Positions 47,143 to 57,157 of a stretch of 64,000 nucleotides of DNA are shown in pieces; position 1 is the first letter of the stretch; each line of letters begins with the position of its first letter. Both the position numbers and the translations under genes were made by a program. This DNA comes from Phosphoribacter sp037046615 (GTDB lineage: Bacteria > Actinomycetota > Actinomycetes > Actinomycetales > Dermatophilaceae), in NCBI GenBank assembly GCA_037046615.1, contig JBAOHD010000017.1, positions 248,001 to 312,000 on the forward strand, given 5' to 3'. Under the pieces are notes generated by a model. The model was not told where the DNA came from. It saw only the letters and a program-made list of their open reading frames with translations, and did not search any database.

Positions 47143-48410
47143 GCACCGGTCTGGCCGTCACCACCGCGCCCGAGCTCGCGGCGCCCAAGAAGACCCGACG
47201 TCCGCGGTGGTTCTGGTATGCCGTGATCGGGGGCGCGCTCCTGCTCATCTCGACTCTGCGGGTCATCACCGGAGCCAACGACATCGACTCCAGCGGTGCC
47301 ATCGCTGCGACCATCGGCCTGACGATGCCGATCCTCCTGGCCGGTCTCGGCGGTCTGTGGTCCGAACGCGCAGGTGTGGCCAATATCGGTCTCGAGGGCA
47401 TGATGATCCTCGGCACGTGGGGCGGGGCCTTCTTCGCCTACAACTACGGAGTCTGGGCCGGCCTGATCGGCGCCATCCTTCTGGGAGCCGTCGGCGGCGC
47501 CGTCCACGCACTGGCGACGGTAATCTTCGGGGTCGACCACATCGTCTCCGGTGTCGCCGTCAACCTCCTCGGTGCGGGCGCCGCGTCGTATCTCGCCGTC
47601 CGCACCTTCAAGGGACTGCCCGGTGGCGGCGAGACCCAGTCGCCGCCCCTCGATCCGTTCCCGGCGCTGACGATCGCTCCCGCAGCGGACGCCCTCGGTC
47701 AGGTGGAGCGCTCCGGCACGTGGCTGCTCGCCGACATCGCGAGCATCCTGCGGGCCTTGGTCAACAACCTCTCGGTCGTCACCATCCTCACGGTGCTCCT
47801 CGTCGTCGGCACGTGGTGGGTGCTGTGGCGCACCGCCTTCGGGTTGCGCCTGCGCTCGTGTGGTGAGGCGCCCCAGGCGGCGGAGACCCTCGGCGTCAAC
47901 GTCATCAAATACAAGTTCATCGCCGTGCTCATCTCCGGTGGATTCGCCGGTCTCGGCGGCGGCTTCCTCGCCCTCGTGGCCTCGAATCTCTACCGCGAGG
48001 GCCAGACCGCCGGGCGTGGTTACATCGGCCTCGCCGCGATGATCTTCGGCAACTGGCGTCCGGGCGGCCTCACCGCCGGTGCCGCGCTCTTCGGCTACAC
48101 CGACGCGATCAACCTCCGTGGCCGCGGCGACGTCATCCACGCTTACCTCCTGCCGATCGCCATCGGCCTGGTCGCGTGGGGGATCTGGCAGATCATGCGT
48201 CGCCGTCAGGGCAAGCCCCTGACCGGCGTCGTCCCGGTCGTCACCGGTCTGGTCGCGGGGGCGTGGTTCTTCCTCACGAGCGCGGTGCCGCGCGAGTTCA
48301 CCGGCATGACCCCCTACGTCGCCACCCTCCTCGTCCTCGCCTTTGCCTCACAACGGCTGCGAATGCCCAAGGCCGACGGTCAGGTCTACCGAAAGGGTGA
48401 AGCGCGCTAA
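47139..48410 (+). CDS. Nucleoside ABC importer permease 2
   Basis: 423 residues, about ten membrane helices. LWSERAGVANIGLEGMMILG and ASNLYREGQTAGRGYIGLAA (key residues quoted in part) are YufQ/BmpC-type motifs. It is longer than many homologues because of a central loop (about 150-185) and a hydrophobic C-terminal extension. The TAA stop shares its last base with the cdd ATG (TAATG), so importer and deaminase are coupled. Confidence 0.88.
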   Translation: MSTGLAVTTAPELAAPKKTRRPRWFWYAVIGGALLLISTLRVITGANDIDSSGAIAATIGLTMPILLAGLGGLWSERAGVANIGLEGMMILGTWGGAFFAYNYGVWAGLIGAILLGAVGGAVHALATVIFGVDHIVSGVAVNLLGAGAASYLAVRTFKGLPGGGETQSPPLDPFPALTIAPAADALGQVERSGTWLLADIASILRALVNNLSVVTILTVLLVVGTWWVLWRTAFGLRLRSCGEAPQAAETLGVNVIKYKFIAVLISGGFAGLGGGFLALVASNLYREGQTAGRGYIGLAAMIFGNWRPGGLTAGAALFGYTDAINLRGRGDVIHAYLLPIAIGLVAWGIWQIMRRRQGKPLTGVVPVVTGLVAGAWFFLTSAVPREFTGMTPYVATLLVLAFASQRLRMPKADGQVYRKGEAR

Positions 48411-48855
48411 TGGGTATGCCGTCCGCGCGCCCGGGTGCGCCGGGCGGCGCCATCGACTGGGACGAGCTGCGCCGCCTGGCCGTCGGCATGACCGAGCGCG
48501 CCTATGCGCCCTACTCGCAGTTCCCGGTCGGCGTGGCCGGACTCGTCGACGACGGGCGCATCGTCACCGGCTGCAACGTCGAAAACGCGTCGTACGGCAT
48601 CGGCTTGTGCGCCGAGTGCGGCATGGTGTCCCAGCTCGTCGCCTCGGGTGGCGGCCGGCTCGTGGCCGTCTCCTGCGTCGGCGGCGACGGAGAGCCCCTC
48701 ATGCCGTGTGGTCGCTGCCGTCAACTGCTGTGGGAGCACGGCGGTGCCGACTGTCAACTGCTCACCCCGCAGGGGGTCCTCCCGATGCGGGAGGTCCTGC
48801 CCCAGGCCTTCGGGCCGGACGATCTCGCGGCCGCGGCCGCGGCCAAGGAGTCATC

Positions 48856-48859
<4 letters not shown>
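48410..48859 (+). CDS. cdd: Cytidine deaminase
   Basis: 149 residues from the ATG at 48410. The zinc and proton-shuttle motifs are CAE (in GLCAECGMV) and PCGRCRQ; the substrate loop NVENASYG is typical. It converts cytidine and deoxycytidine to uridine and deoxyuridine. It follows the nucleoside importer and precedes deoA, whose GTG overlaps its stop. Confidence 0.95.
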
Positions 48860-50145
<1,286 letters not shown>

Positions 50146-50187
50146 CGACTCCGGCTCGCTAATCCGGTTGGCACGAGCCGGTATGCC

Positions 50188-51438
50188 GTGCCAGTCTCGT
50201 GGGTCGTGAGTCATCCCCTGGCGCGCCGCCTGATCCTCGGCATCGCCTTCTCCGCCTTGGGCAGTGGGCTCACGATGCCCTTCCTCTACGTCTACCTGGC
50301 GCAAGCGCGCGGGATCCCGACCCAGACTGTCGGGCTCATCTTCGCGTGGATGGGCGTGGTCAGTTTCCTCGCGGCTCCCATCGGGGGGACGCTCATCGAC
50401 CGATTCGGCCCGCGCCCGATCATGCTTGCCGGGCTCGTCGTCGAGGCAGTCACGACCTACCTCATCGGCCACGTCGCCACGACGGGACAGGCCGTGGTCG
50501 TGGCCACCCTCGTGTGTCTGGGCACCGTCGGGCTCTATCCGGCGACCACGGCGATGTTGACCCGCCTCGTCCCCGAAGCCGAGCGAGAACGGGCCTACGG
50601 AATCCAGTTCATGCTCATGAACGCCGGCTTCGGGGTCGGTGGGCTCGTCTCGTCGGTGCTCGTCGATGTCACCTCGATCGAGTCATTCCAGCGGCTATAT
50701 CTCATCGACTCGCTGTCCTACGTCGGCTACATCATCGTCGTCCTCACGCTCCCCGCCAGCGCAGGCAGCCTCGCGTCGGTGAGCGACAAGCCCGGGCCAG
50801 GCGACGACGGCCAGGTGCGCGACGGCGGCTGGCGTGAGGTCATCGCCGACCGCACGATGGTGCGCTTCGTCGCGGTGTCGATCGTCGTCGTGACCTTCGG
50901 CTACGCGCAGATGGAGGCGGGGTTCGCGGCCTACGTCACCGAAACGGGTGGGGTGCCGGTCAATCGGCTCGGGTGGGCGTTCGCCGCAAACACCGCGGTC
51001 ATCGTGCTGGGCCAACTCGTGGCCCTTCGGATCATTCCCGGGCGCAGCCGCAGTCGGCTGCTCGCCGTAGCTGCCGCCATCTGGTCGGTCTCGTGGGTCA
51101 TCGTCTCGCTCACCGGGCGTGCCGAGGGCTCCGTGGCGATCGCGTATGCCGTGCTCGGCCTCGGCCTCTTCGGACTCGGCGAGACCATCTGGGCGCCCGT
51201 CGCCCCTGCCGTCGTCAACGACCTCGCACCCGAGCACCTTCGGGGCCGATACAACGCCTTCCAATCGATGGTCTGGACGGTCTCCGGCGTCGCCGGGCCG
51301 GCCACCGCCGGGATCCTCCTGGGCAACGCCAAAGCCGGCTGGTGGGTTGTCGCAGTCGTCGGCGGCACCGCGCTCGCTGCGCTGATGTTCCTGCGCTTGC
51401 ATCGTCACCTCACGCCCGCGCAGGACGGCCGGGGTTAA
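50188..51438 (+). CDS. MFS transporter
   Basis: 416 residues from a GTG at 50188 (GTG 50206 is an alternative). Twelve membrane helices are visible; the loop GGTLIDRFGPRPIM carries the MFS motif A (G-x3-D-R-x-G-R-R/K) in the DHA-type place. It lies between deoA and the cupin/add pair in a run of plus-strand nucleoside genes, but substrate and direction of transport are unknown. Confidence 0.82.
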   Translation: MPVSWVVSHPLARRLILGIAFSALGSGLTMPFLYVYLAQARGIPTQTVGLIFAWMGVVSFLAAPIGGTLIDRFGPRPIMLAGLVVEAVTTYLIGHVATTGQAVVVATLVCLGTVGLYPATTAMLTRLVPEAERERAYGIQFMLMNAGFGVGGLVSSVLVDVTSIESFQRLYLIDSLSYVGYIIVVLTLPASAGSLASVSDKPGPGDDGQVRDGGWREVIADRTMVRFVAVSIVVVTFGYAQMEAGFAAYVTETGGVPVNRLGWAFAANTAVIVLGQLVALRIIPGRSRSRLLAVAAAIWSVSWVIVSLTGRAEGSVAIAYAVLGLGLFGLGETIWAPVAPAVVNDLAPEHLRGRYNAFQSMVWTVSGVAGPATAGILLGNAKAGWWVVAVVGGTALAALMFLRLHRHLTPAQDGRG

Positions 51439-51471
51439 CCCGCGCGCTGCCCTCGGGTTCGCAGCGGCCAC

Positions 51472-51477
51472 TAGAGT
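51472..51477 (+). promoter_or_regulatory. -10 element, probable leaderless start of the cupin gene
   Basis: TAGAGT, 6 bases before the ATG at 51484. Confidence 0.5.
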
Positions 51478-51483
51478 GCGAGG

Positions 51484-51837
51484 ATGCCGCACGTCATCAC
51501 CGATCCCGTCCAGATCCCGGTCCCTGGTGGCAAGGTCATCAGCGAGCACATCGGGGCAGCCTCGACCCGCACCAGCGACCTATCGATCGCGCACATGCAC
51601 GCCCCGGCAGGTTGGGAGGAGCCCTACCAGACACCGGAGTTCGACGAGATCACGGTCGTCGTGCGGGGGTCGGTCGTGGTCGATTGCGACGGCCAGCGGT
51701 TCGAGGCCAAGGCCGGCCAGTCGATCGTGACGAAGGCGGGCGAGCGGGTGCAATACAGCGCAGGCCCGCTCGGGGCCGAATACGTCGCGGTATGTCTGCC
51801 AGCCTTCACACCAGAGACGGCCCACCGTGAAGACTGA
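51484..51837 (+). CDS. Small cupin-domain protein
   Basis: 117 residues, a single beta-barrel cupin: AHMHAPAGW and FDEITVVVRGSVVVDCDG are the first-motif region and VTKAGERVQYSAG the second. The metal ligands are weaker than in classic cupins. Its frame overlaps add by 11 bases, so the two are translated together. This implies a role near purine nucleoside use, but no activity can be named. Confidence 0.75.
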   Translation: MPHVITDPVQIPVPGGKVISEHIGAASTRTSDLSIAHMHAPAGWEEPYQTPEFDEITVVVRGSVVVDCDGQRFEAKAGQSIVTKAGERVQYSAGPLGAEYVAVCLPAFTPETAHRED

Positions 51838-53017
51838 CAGCGCGGCCGATCGGCTCGACCGCGCGACCCTCGTCGCCGCGCCCAAGGTCCTCCTGCACGA
51901 CCACCTCGACGGTGGGGTGCGCCCCCAGACGGTCATCGACATCGCCGGCGAGATCGGCTACACCGAGCTCCCGGCGACGGATGCCACCGAGCTGCAGACG
52001 TGGTTCCGAGACTCTGCCGACAGTGGCTCGCTCGTGCGCTATCTCGAGACGTTCCGGCATACCGTCGCGGTCATGCAGACCGAGGAGGGACTGCGCCGGG
52101 TGGCCCGCGAGTGCGTCCTGGACCTCGCTGCCGACGGCGTGGTCTACGCCGAGAGCCGCTACGCACCTGAGCAACACATCGCCGGCGGGCTGAGCCTCGA
52201 GCAGGTCGTCGAGGCGGTCAATGCCGGGTTCCGCGAGGGGGAGGCCGAAGCCGCTGCTGCGGGACACCCCATCCGGGTCACCGCTCTGCTGACGGCGATG
52301 CGGCACGCAGCGCGCAGCACGGCCATTGCCGAGCTGGCCGTCCGCTATCGCGACGACGGCGTCGCCGGGTTCGACATCGCCGGGGCGGAGGCGGGCTTCC
52401 CGCCGACGCGACACCTCGACGCTTTCGAATACCTCCGGCGCGAGAACGCCCACTTCACGATCCACGCCGGCGAGGCATTCGGGCTCCCGAGCATCTGGGA
52501 AGCGATCCAATACTGCGGGGCCGACCGCCTCGGCCACGGAGTGCGGATCATCGACGACATCGCCATCGACGGCGTCGCGGCGCCGCTGTGGTTGCGGATG
52601 GCCGAAAAGAACCATTTGACGAGCCTCGACGACGTCGACCTGTCCACCGTCCGCCTCGGGCGGCTGGCCTCCTATGTGCGGGACGCCCGCATCCCCCTCG
52701 AGCTCTGTCCGACGAGCAACGTCCAGACGGGGGCTGCGCCGAGCATCGGGCTCCACCCGATCACGCTGCTCGCCAAGCTGCTCTTCCGGGTCACGCTCAA
52801 TACCGACAACCGGCTGATGAGCAATACGTGCATGTCACAGGAGGCCGCTCAGCTCGTCGAGCATGCTGGCTGGACGCTCGCAGACCTGCGGTGGGTGACG
52901 ATCAACGCCATGAAGTCGGCCTTCATCCCCTTCGACCAGCGGCTCGCCCTGATCGACGATGTCATCAAGCCCGGCTATGCCGAGCTCGGCTGTCACACGT
53001 CGGCGCCGAGCCGCTGA
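51827..53017 (+). CDS. add: Adenosine deaminase
   Basis: 396 residues from a GTG inside the end of the cupin gene. LLHDHLDGG is the HxH zinc site; HAGEAFGL has the catalytic Glu; LGHGVRI, LCPTSNVQTG and NTDNRL close the active site (DD is usual in the last; here DN). It converts adenosine to inosine and belongs to the nucleoside salvage block. Its last 25 bases overlap the convergent RDD gene. Confidence 0.92.
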   Translation: MKTDSAADRLDRATLVAAPKVLLHDHLDGGVRPQTVIDIAGEIGYTELPATDATELQTWFRDSADSGSLVRYLETFRHTVAVMQTEEGLRRVARECVLDLAADGVVYAESRYAPEQHIAGGLSLEQVVEAVNAGFREGEAEAAAAGHPIRVTALLTAMRHAARSTAIAELAVRYRDDGVAGFDIAGAEAGFPPTRHLDAFEYLRRENAHFTIHAGEAFGLPSIWEAIQYCGADRLGHGVRIIDDIAIDGVAAPLWLRMAEKNHLTSLDDVDLSTVRLGRLASYVRDARIPLELCPTSNVQTGAAPSIGLHPITLLAKLLFRVTLNTDNRLMSNTCMSQEAAQLVEHAGWTLADLRWVTINAMKSAFIPFDQRLALIDDVIKPGYAELGCHTSAPSR

Positions 53018-53805
53018 CGCAGCCCTGCCTCCCGCATGAGACGGTCGTAGTCACGGCGGCGGCGTTCGGCCACGACCGCCGCGAGGATGTATTCCGGGTG
53101 GTTGCCCGGCGGCGGGGGCGGGGCCACGCAGAGCAGCACCTCGGCGAGGAGATCCTCACCCCGGCGGGCGCGCGCCGCGGGGTCCATCGAAAAGGCCGCC
53201 GGGAGGAAAGTCCGCACCGCGGCTGCGACACCGTCAGGGACCTTGCCGATGTCGGCGTTGACTGCCCACTGCGCCAGGTGCGGAGGCATCGGCACAGGGG
53301 GTGGCATCGCCCCGCGGCCGCGCTCGCGGACGACATAGGTGCCGGCGGCGACGTCCCCGAGGCGCTTGCCGCGGTCGTTGAGAATAGCGCTGATAACTGC
53401 GGGGATCCCGAGGAGGATCGAGATCTCGAGGACCCCGACCATCCCGCGGGTGAGGGCGTGACGGAACGTGATCGGACCGGCGTCGTCGCGGACGACGCGA
53501 AGTCCGGTCGCGAACTTCCCGACTGTGCGTCCTCGGGTGAGGGTTTCCATCGCCACCGGATAGCCGACGACGACGAGCACCGTTGCGGCAAGCATGATGC
53601 CCGTGGCCACGGCTTCGTCGGCGATGGCGGTGAGCACCCCCGCCAGCGTCATGACGATGCCACCGGCGAGCTGCACGACGAACAGGTCGATGATCCGAGA
53701 GAAGATCCGAAGCCCGAGCGTGGCAGGCGGCAGGTCGAGCGCGACGGCCTCACCGGTGACGAGATCGTCCTCGGTGACACCAATCGTCGCGATCGAGCGG
53801 TCCAC
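52993..53805 (-). CDS. RDD-family membrane protein
   Basis: 270 residues from a GTG at 53805; the frame is open further back but lies antisense to SpoIIM. LGLRIFSRIIDLFVV is the first RDD helix with the Arg-Asp pair; GRTVGKFATGLRVVRDD and RLGDVAAGTYVV follow. The C-terminal 90 residues are hydrophilic and Pro/Ala-rich. Function unknown. Its start lies only 18 bp from that of the divergent SpoIIM-like gene; such pairs sit beside DUF58/MoxR genes in many Actinobacteria. Confidence 0.82.
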   Translation of the reverse strand: MDRSIATIGVTEDDLVTGEAVALDLPPATLGLRIFSRIIDLFVVQLAGGIVMTLAGVLTAIADEAVATGIMLAATVLVVVGYPVAMETLTRGRTVGKFATGLRVVRDDAGPITFRHALTRGMVGVLEISILLGIPAVISAILNDRGKRLGDVAAGTYVVRERGRGAMPPPVPMPPHLAQWAVNADIGKVPDGVAAAVRTFLPAAFSMDPAARARRGEDLLAEVLLCVAPPPPPGNHPEYILAAVVAERRRRDYDRLMREAGLRQRLGADV

Positions 53806-53811
53806 ACGGCA

Positions 53812-53818
53812 TACAGTA
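53812..53818. promoter_or_regulatory. Shared divergent -10 element (TACAGTA/TACTGTA)
   Basis: On the plus strand TACAGT (53812-53817) is 6 bases before GTG 53824; on the minus strand TACTGT (53818-53813) is 7 bases before GTG 53805. One 7-bp box could serve both leaderless genes. It overlaps the octamer CGGCATAC. Confidence 0.5.
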
Positions 53819-53823
53819 ACCGC

Positions 53824-54822
53824 GTGGACCTCGATGCCTACGTCACCGCGCACGCCCACGAGTGGCGGCGCCTCGACCAGTTGACATCCACGCGTGGGGC
53901 GTTGAGCGGCCAGGAGGCCGACGAGCTCCTCGACCTTTACCAACGCTGCGCCACGCATCTGTCCGAAATCCGTTCCACGACACCGGAACCCGCGGTGGTC
54001 TCGCAGCTGTCCTCACTCCTGGCTCGGGCCCGCTCACGCGCAGGTGGCACCCGCACGGTGTCGTGGTCGGACGTCGGCACCTTCTTCGTCTCGACCTTCC
54101 CCGCGGCGCTCTATCGCACCCGCCGCTGGTGGCTCATCGTCATGGCGGCCAATGTCGCCGCTGCCTTCCTCATCGGGTGGTACTTCTACGTCAACCCGCA
54201 GTTTGAGTCGACGCTGGCGACGCCCGCCGAGATCCAGCAACTCGTGACTCACGATTTTGAGAACTATTACAGCGAGTATGCCGCGGGCAGTTTTGCCTTC
54301 AAGGTGTGGACCAACAACGCCTGGGTGTCCGCGCTGTGCATCACCTTTGGCGTCCTCGGCCTGCCGGTCATCTACCTGTTGTGGCAGAACATCACCAATG
54401 TCGCGATCATCGGCGCGCTCATGTGGCGCTATGACCGGGCGGGGCTCTTCTTCGGGCTGATCCTGCCGCACGGCCTCCTCGAGCTCACGGCCGTCTTCGT
54501 CGCTGCCGGAGTGGGGTTGCGGATCTTCTGGGCCTGGGTGGATCCGGGCCCGATGTCCCGCACGTCAGCGGTCGCGGGCCAAGCTCGCGCCGCGATGTCG
54601 GTCGCGCTCGGGCTCGTCGTCGTCCTGTTCATCTCGGGTGTTATCGAGGCTTTCGTCACACCCTCGCCGCTGCCGACGTGGGCCCGGATCGGCATCGGGC
54701 TGCTCGCCGAGGCGGTCTTCCTCACCTACGTCTTCACCATCGGTCGGTATGCCGCCCGCCGCGGCGAGACCGGCGACGTCTCCCGGGTCGACCAGGGCGA
54801 CGCCGTCCCGATCGCCGGCTGA
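53824..54822 (+). CDS. SpoIIM-family membrane protein
   Basis: 332 residues from a GTG at 53824. A helical hydrophilic N-terminal third is followed by five or six membrane helices; the segments FAFKVWTNNAWVSALCITFG and HGLLELTAVFVAAGVGLRI are typical of SpoIIM/DUF95 proteins. In spore formers SpoIIM is part of a peptidoglycan-hydrolysing complex; in non-sporulating Actinobacteria the role is unknown. It is convergent with the DUF58 gene across 12 bp. Confidence 0.85.
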   Translation: MDLDAYVTAHAHEWRRLDQLTSTRGALSGQEADELLDLYQRCATHLSEIRSTTPEPAVVSQLSSLLARARSRAGGTRTVSWSDVGTFFVSTFPAALYRTRRWWLIVMAANVAAAFLIGWYFYVNPQFESTLATPAEIQQLVTHDFENYYSEYAAGSFAFKVWTNNAWVSALCITFGVLGLPVIYLLWQNITNVAIIGALMWRYDRAGLFFGLILPHGLLELTAVFVAAGVGLRIFWAWVDPGPMSRTSAVAGQARAAMSVALGLVVVLFISGVIEAFVTPSPLPTWARIGIGLLAEAVFLTYVFTIGRYAARRGETGDVSRVDQGDAVPIAG

Positions 54823-54834
54823 GGGGCCAGCCCC

Positions 54835-56130
54835 TTAGAGCAGGCCGGCTGCTTTGAGCATGAGGTAGTGGTCGGCGAGGCGTGGCGGCAACTCCTCCGG
54901 CGAGCCGGTGACGACATCAACCCCGAGCCGCCCCACGAGCTCCGCGGTGCGCTGTTGCAGGTAGGCCGTGCGCTCGGCGGCCGCTGCGGCATACGCGTCC
55001 GCGGTCGTCACCCGCGTCGCAGCCATGACCGCGAGCGCCGGGTCGGTCACGGCGGCGATCACCACGCGGTGGTGACGCGTCAACGACGCCAGCGTCGGGA
55101 GCATGGATTCCCGGATCGCCGCGGGATCGAGCGGCGTGAGCAGGACGACGAGGGCGCGGCGCCGGGTGACATCGGCGATGGCGCTCGCGAGCGTCGGCCA
55201 CGACGCCTCGAGGAGGGCGGGGTCGAGGGGGGCCATGGCCTCGACGAGGTCGTTGAGCAGCGTGGTGCGGTTGGCCGAGGCCGACACCCGGGCACGCACC
55301 CAGCGGTCACCGGCGAGCAGGTCGACCCGATCGCCGGCGCGCGAGGCGAGCGCCGCGAGCAGGAGAGCGGCGTCCATCGCTGCGTCGAGCCGGGGGATGT
55401 CGCCGATGCGCGCCGCCGAGGTCCGCGAGGTGTCGAGGACGAGGACGACGCGGCGGTCGCGTTCGGGTTGCCACGTGCGCACGACGACGCTGCGTCGGCG
55501 CGCCGTCGCCCTCCAGTCGATGGAGCGCACGTCGTCGCCGTCGACGTAGTCGCGCAGCGAGTCGAACTCGGTGCCCTGACCCCGCGTGCGGACCGCGGAG
55601 CGGCCGTCGATCTGGCGCAGCGACGCGAGGCGGGAGGGCAGATGTTTGCGCGACTCGAAGGGTGGGAGGGCGCGGATCGACCCGGCGACCTCGAGTGACC
55701 GTTGGCGAGCCCCGAGGCGCATAGGCCCAAAAGCCCGCACCGTCACCCGATCGGCCAGGCGGTCACCGCGCCGGGTCGGCCGCAGCGCCGTGACGAACCG
55801 GCGCCGCTCACCGGCGGGGATGTGCAGCCGATGCCGGTCAGCGGCCGCCCCCGCAGACGGCTGCCAGGCGTCGCGCACAAGACCACGCAGAGTGCGGCGC
55901 GTGGGGTTGGTCACGAGCAGGATCGACTGAGCCGGCTCGCCGAGCCGGATCGCGCCGAGCGGCTCGCGGGCGACGAGGAGCCGACGGGGAGACGCTGCGA
56001 GCAGGGCGTCGATGACTGCCAACGCGACGCACATGAGGACCCAGAGCAGGACGGTGCGCCGCGTCGGCTCCACGAAGACCGGCACAACACCTGCGAGGAC
56101 CAGCAGGGCGAATCGTCCGCTGACAGCCAT
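54835..56130 (-). CDS. DUF58 domain protein (von Willebrand factor A-like)
   Basis: 431 residues from the ATG at 56130 (an upstream in-frame ATG is less likely). Two N-terminal membrane helices precede the DUF58 core: GTEFDSLRDYVDGDDVRSID and WRATARR, then a vWA-like strand LVLDTSRT with a partial metal-ion site. DUF58 proteins are the usual partners of MoxR ATPases, here encoded just upstream with a 13-bp gap. Probably a membrane-bound adaptor assembling or activating some envelope or metal-protein target; that is inference. Confidence 0.85.
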   Translation of the reverse strand: MAVSGRFALLVLAGVVPVFVEPTRRTVLLWVLMCVALAVIDALLAASPRRLLVAREPLGAIRLGEPAQSILLVTNPTRRTLRGLVRDAWQPSAGAAADRHRLHIPAGERRRFVTALRPTRRGDRLADRVTVRAFGPMRLGARQRSLEVAGSIRALPPFESRKHLPSRLASLRQIDGRSAVRTRGQGTEFDSLRDYVDGDDVRSIDWRATARRRSVVVRTWQPERDRRVVLVLDTSRTSAARIGDIPRLDAAMDAALLLAALASRAGDRVDLLAGDRWVRARVSASANRTTLLNDLVEAMAPLDPALLEASWPTLASAIADVTRRRALVVLLTPLDPAAIRESMLPTLASLTRHHRVVIAAVTDPALAVMAATRVTTADAYAAAAAERTAYLQQRTAELVGRLGVDVVTGSPEELPPRLADHYLMLKAAGLL

Positions 56131-56143
56131 AGAGGTATGCCGT

Positions 56144-57157
56144 TCAGCGGGGGACCGCGACAGACCCGATGGCCGTCGCGAGCACCGAGGCGACGTTGAC
56201 GCCCTCAAGTTCGGCCTCGGGCCTGAGGGTCACCCGGTGGGCGAGGGTGGCGTGAGCGAGGGCCTTAACGTCATCGGGCGTGACGAAGGTGCGACCGCTC
56301 ATCCATGCCCACGCGCGTGAGGTCGCCAGGAGGGCGGTGGCGCCACGAGGGCTCACTCCGAGGGAGAGCGATGGAGATTGGCGCGTGGCGCGGGCGATGT
56401 CGACGATGTATGCCGCGACCTCCGGTGAGATCGTCACACCGCGGACGGCCGCTGCCCCGGCAGCGAGGTCGTCTGGCCCGGCGACCGCGGTGATGCCGGC
56501 GCCGCCGAGGTTTTTGGGGTCGAAACCGCGGGCGTGACGGCCCAGGATCTCGATCTCCTCGTCACGAGGGGGCACCGGCAGGACGACCTTGAGCAGGAAG
56601 CGGTCGAGCTGGGCCTCGGGGAGCGGATAGGTGCCTTCGTACTCGATGGGGTTCTGGGTGGCGGCGACGAGGAAGGGCACCGGGAGCGGCCGTGGCTGGC
56701 CGTCGACGCTGACCTGGCGTTCTTCCATCGCTTCGAGCAGGGCCGCCTGGGTCTTCGGTGGCGTGCGGTTGATCTCGTCGGCGAGCAGGAGGTTGGTGAA
56801 GACCGGACCCTCGCGGAAGGAGAAGCTCGACGTGTGCTGGTCGAAGATCAGGGACCCGGTGATGTCACCGGGCATGAGGTCGGGCGTGAACTGCACCCGG
56901 GTCGTCTCGACCGACAGCGCGGCGGCCAGCGTGCGCACGAGGAGGGTCTTGGCCACCCCTGGCACGCCCTCGAGGAGGATGTGCCCGCGCGACAGCAGCG
57001 CGATGAGGATGCCGGTCACGGCGGCGTCCTGACCCACGACGGCCTTGGCCACCTCGGCGCGGACGGCCAGCAGCGCGGCCCGCGCACGGTCGGAGTCGGA
57101 GGGCACGGGCGGCCCTGATGGGGCTGGCTGCGCCATCTGCGTCAGGTCGTCGGTCAT
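56144..57157 (-). CDS. MoxR-family AAA+ ATPase
   Basis: 337 residues. GVPGVAKT (Walker A), LLLADEINR (Walker B), EAMEERQVSVDG and VAATQNPIEYEGTYPLPEAQLDRF (sensor 1 region; only parts quoted as ATQNP and LPEAQLDRF) are the MoxR/ChlI pattern. It is a chaperone-like ATPase thought to work with vWA-type partners such as the DUF58 protein encoded next. Its ATG overlaps the DUF4350 stop. Confidence 0.92.
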   Translation of the reverse strand: MTDDLTQMAQPAPSGPPVPSDSDRARAALLAVRAEVAKAVVGQDAAVTGILIALLSRGHILLEGVPGVAKTLLVRTLAAALSVETTRVQFTPDLMPGDITGSLIFDQHTSSFSFREGPVFTNLLLADEINRTPPKTQAALLEAMEERQVSVDGQPRPLPVPFLVAATQNPIEYEGTYPLPEAQLDRFLLKVVLPVPPRDEEIEILGRHARGFDPKNLGGAGITAVAGPDDLAAGAAAVRGVTISPEVAAYIVDIARATRQSPSLSLGVSPRGATALLATSRAWAWMSGRTFVTPDDVKALAHATLAHRVTLRPEAELEGVNVASVLATAIGSVAVPR

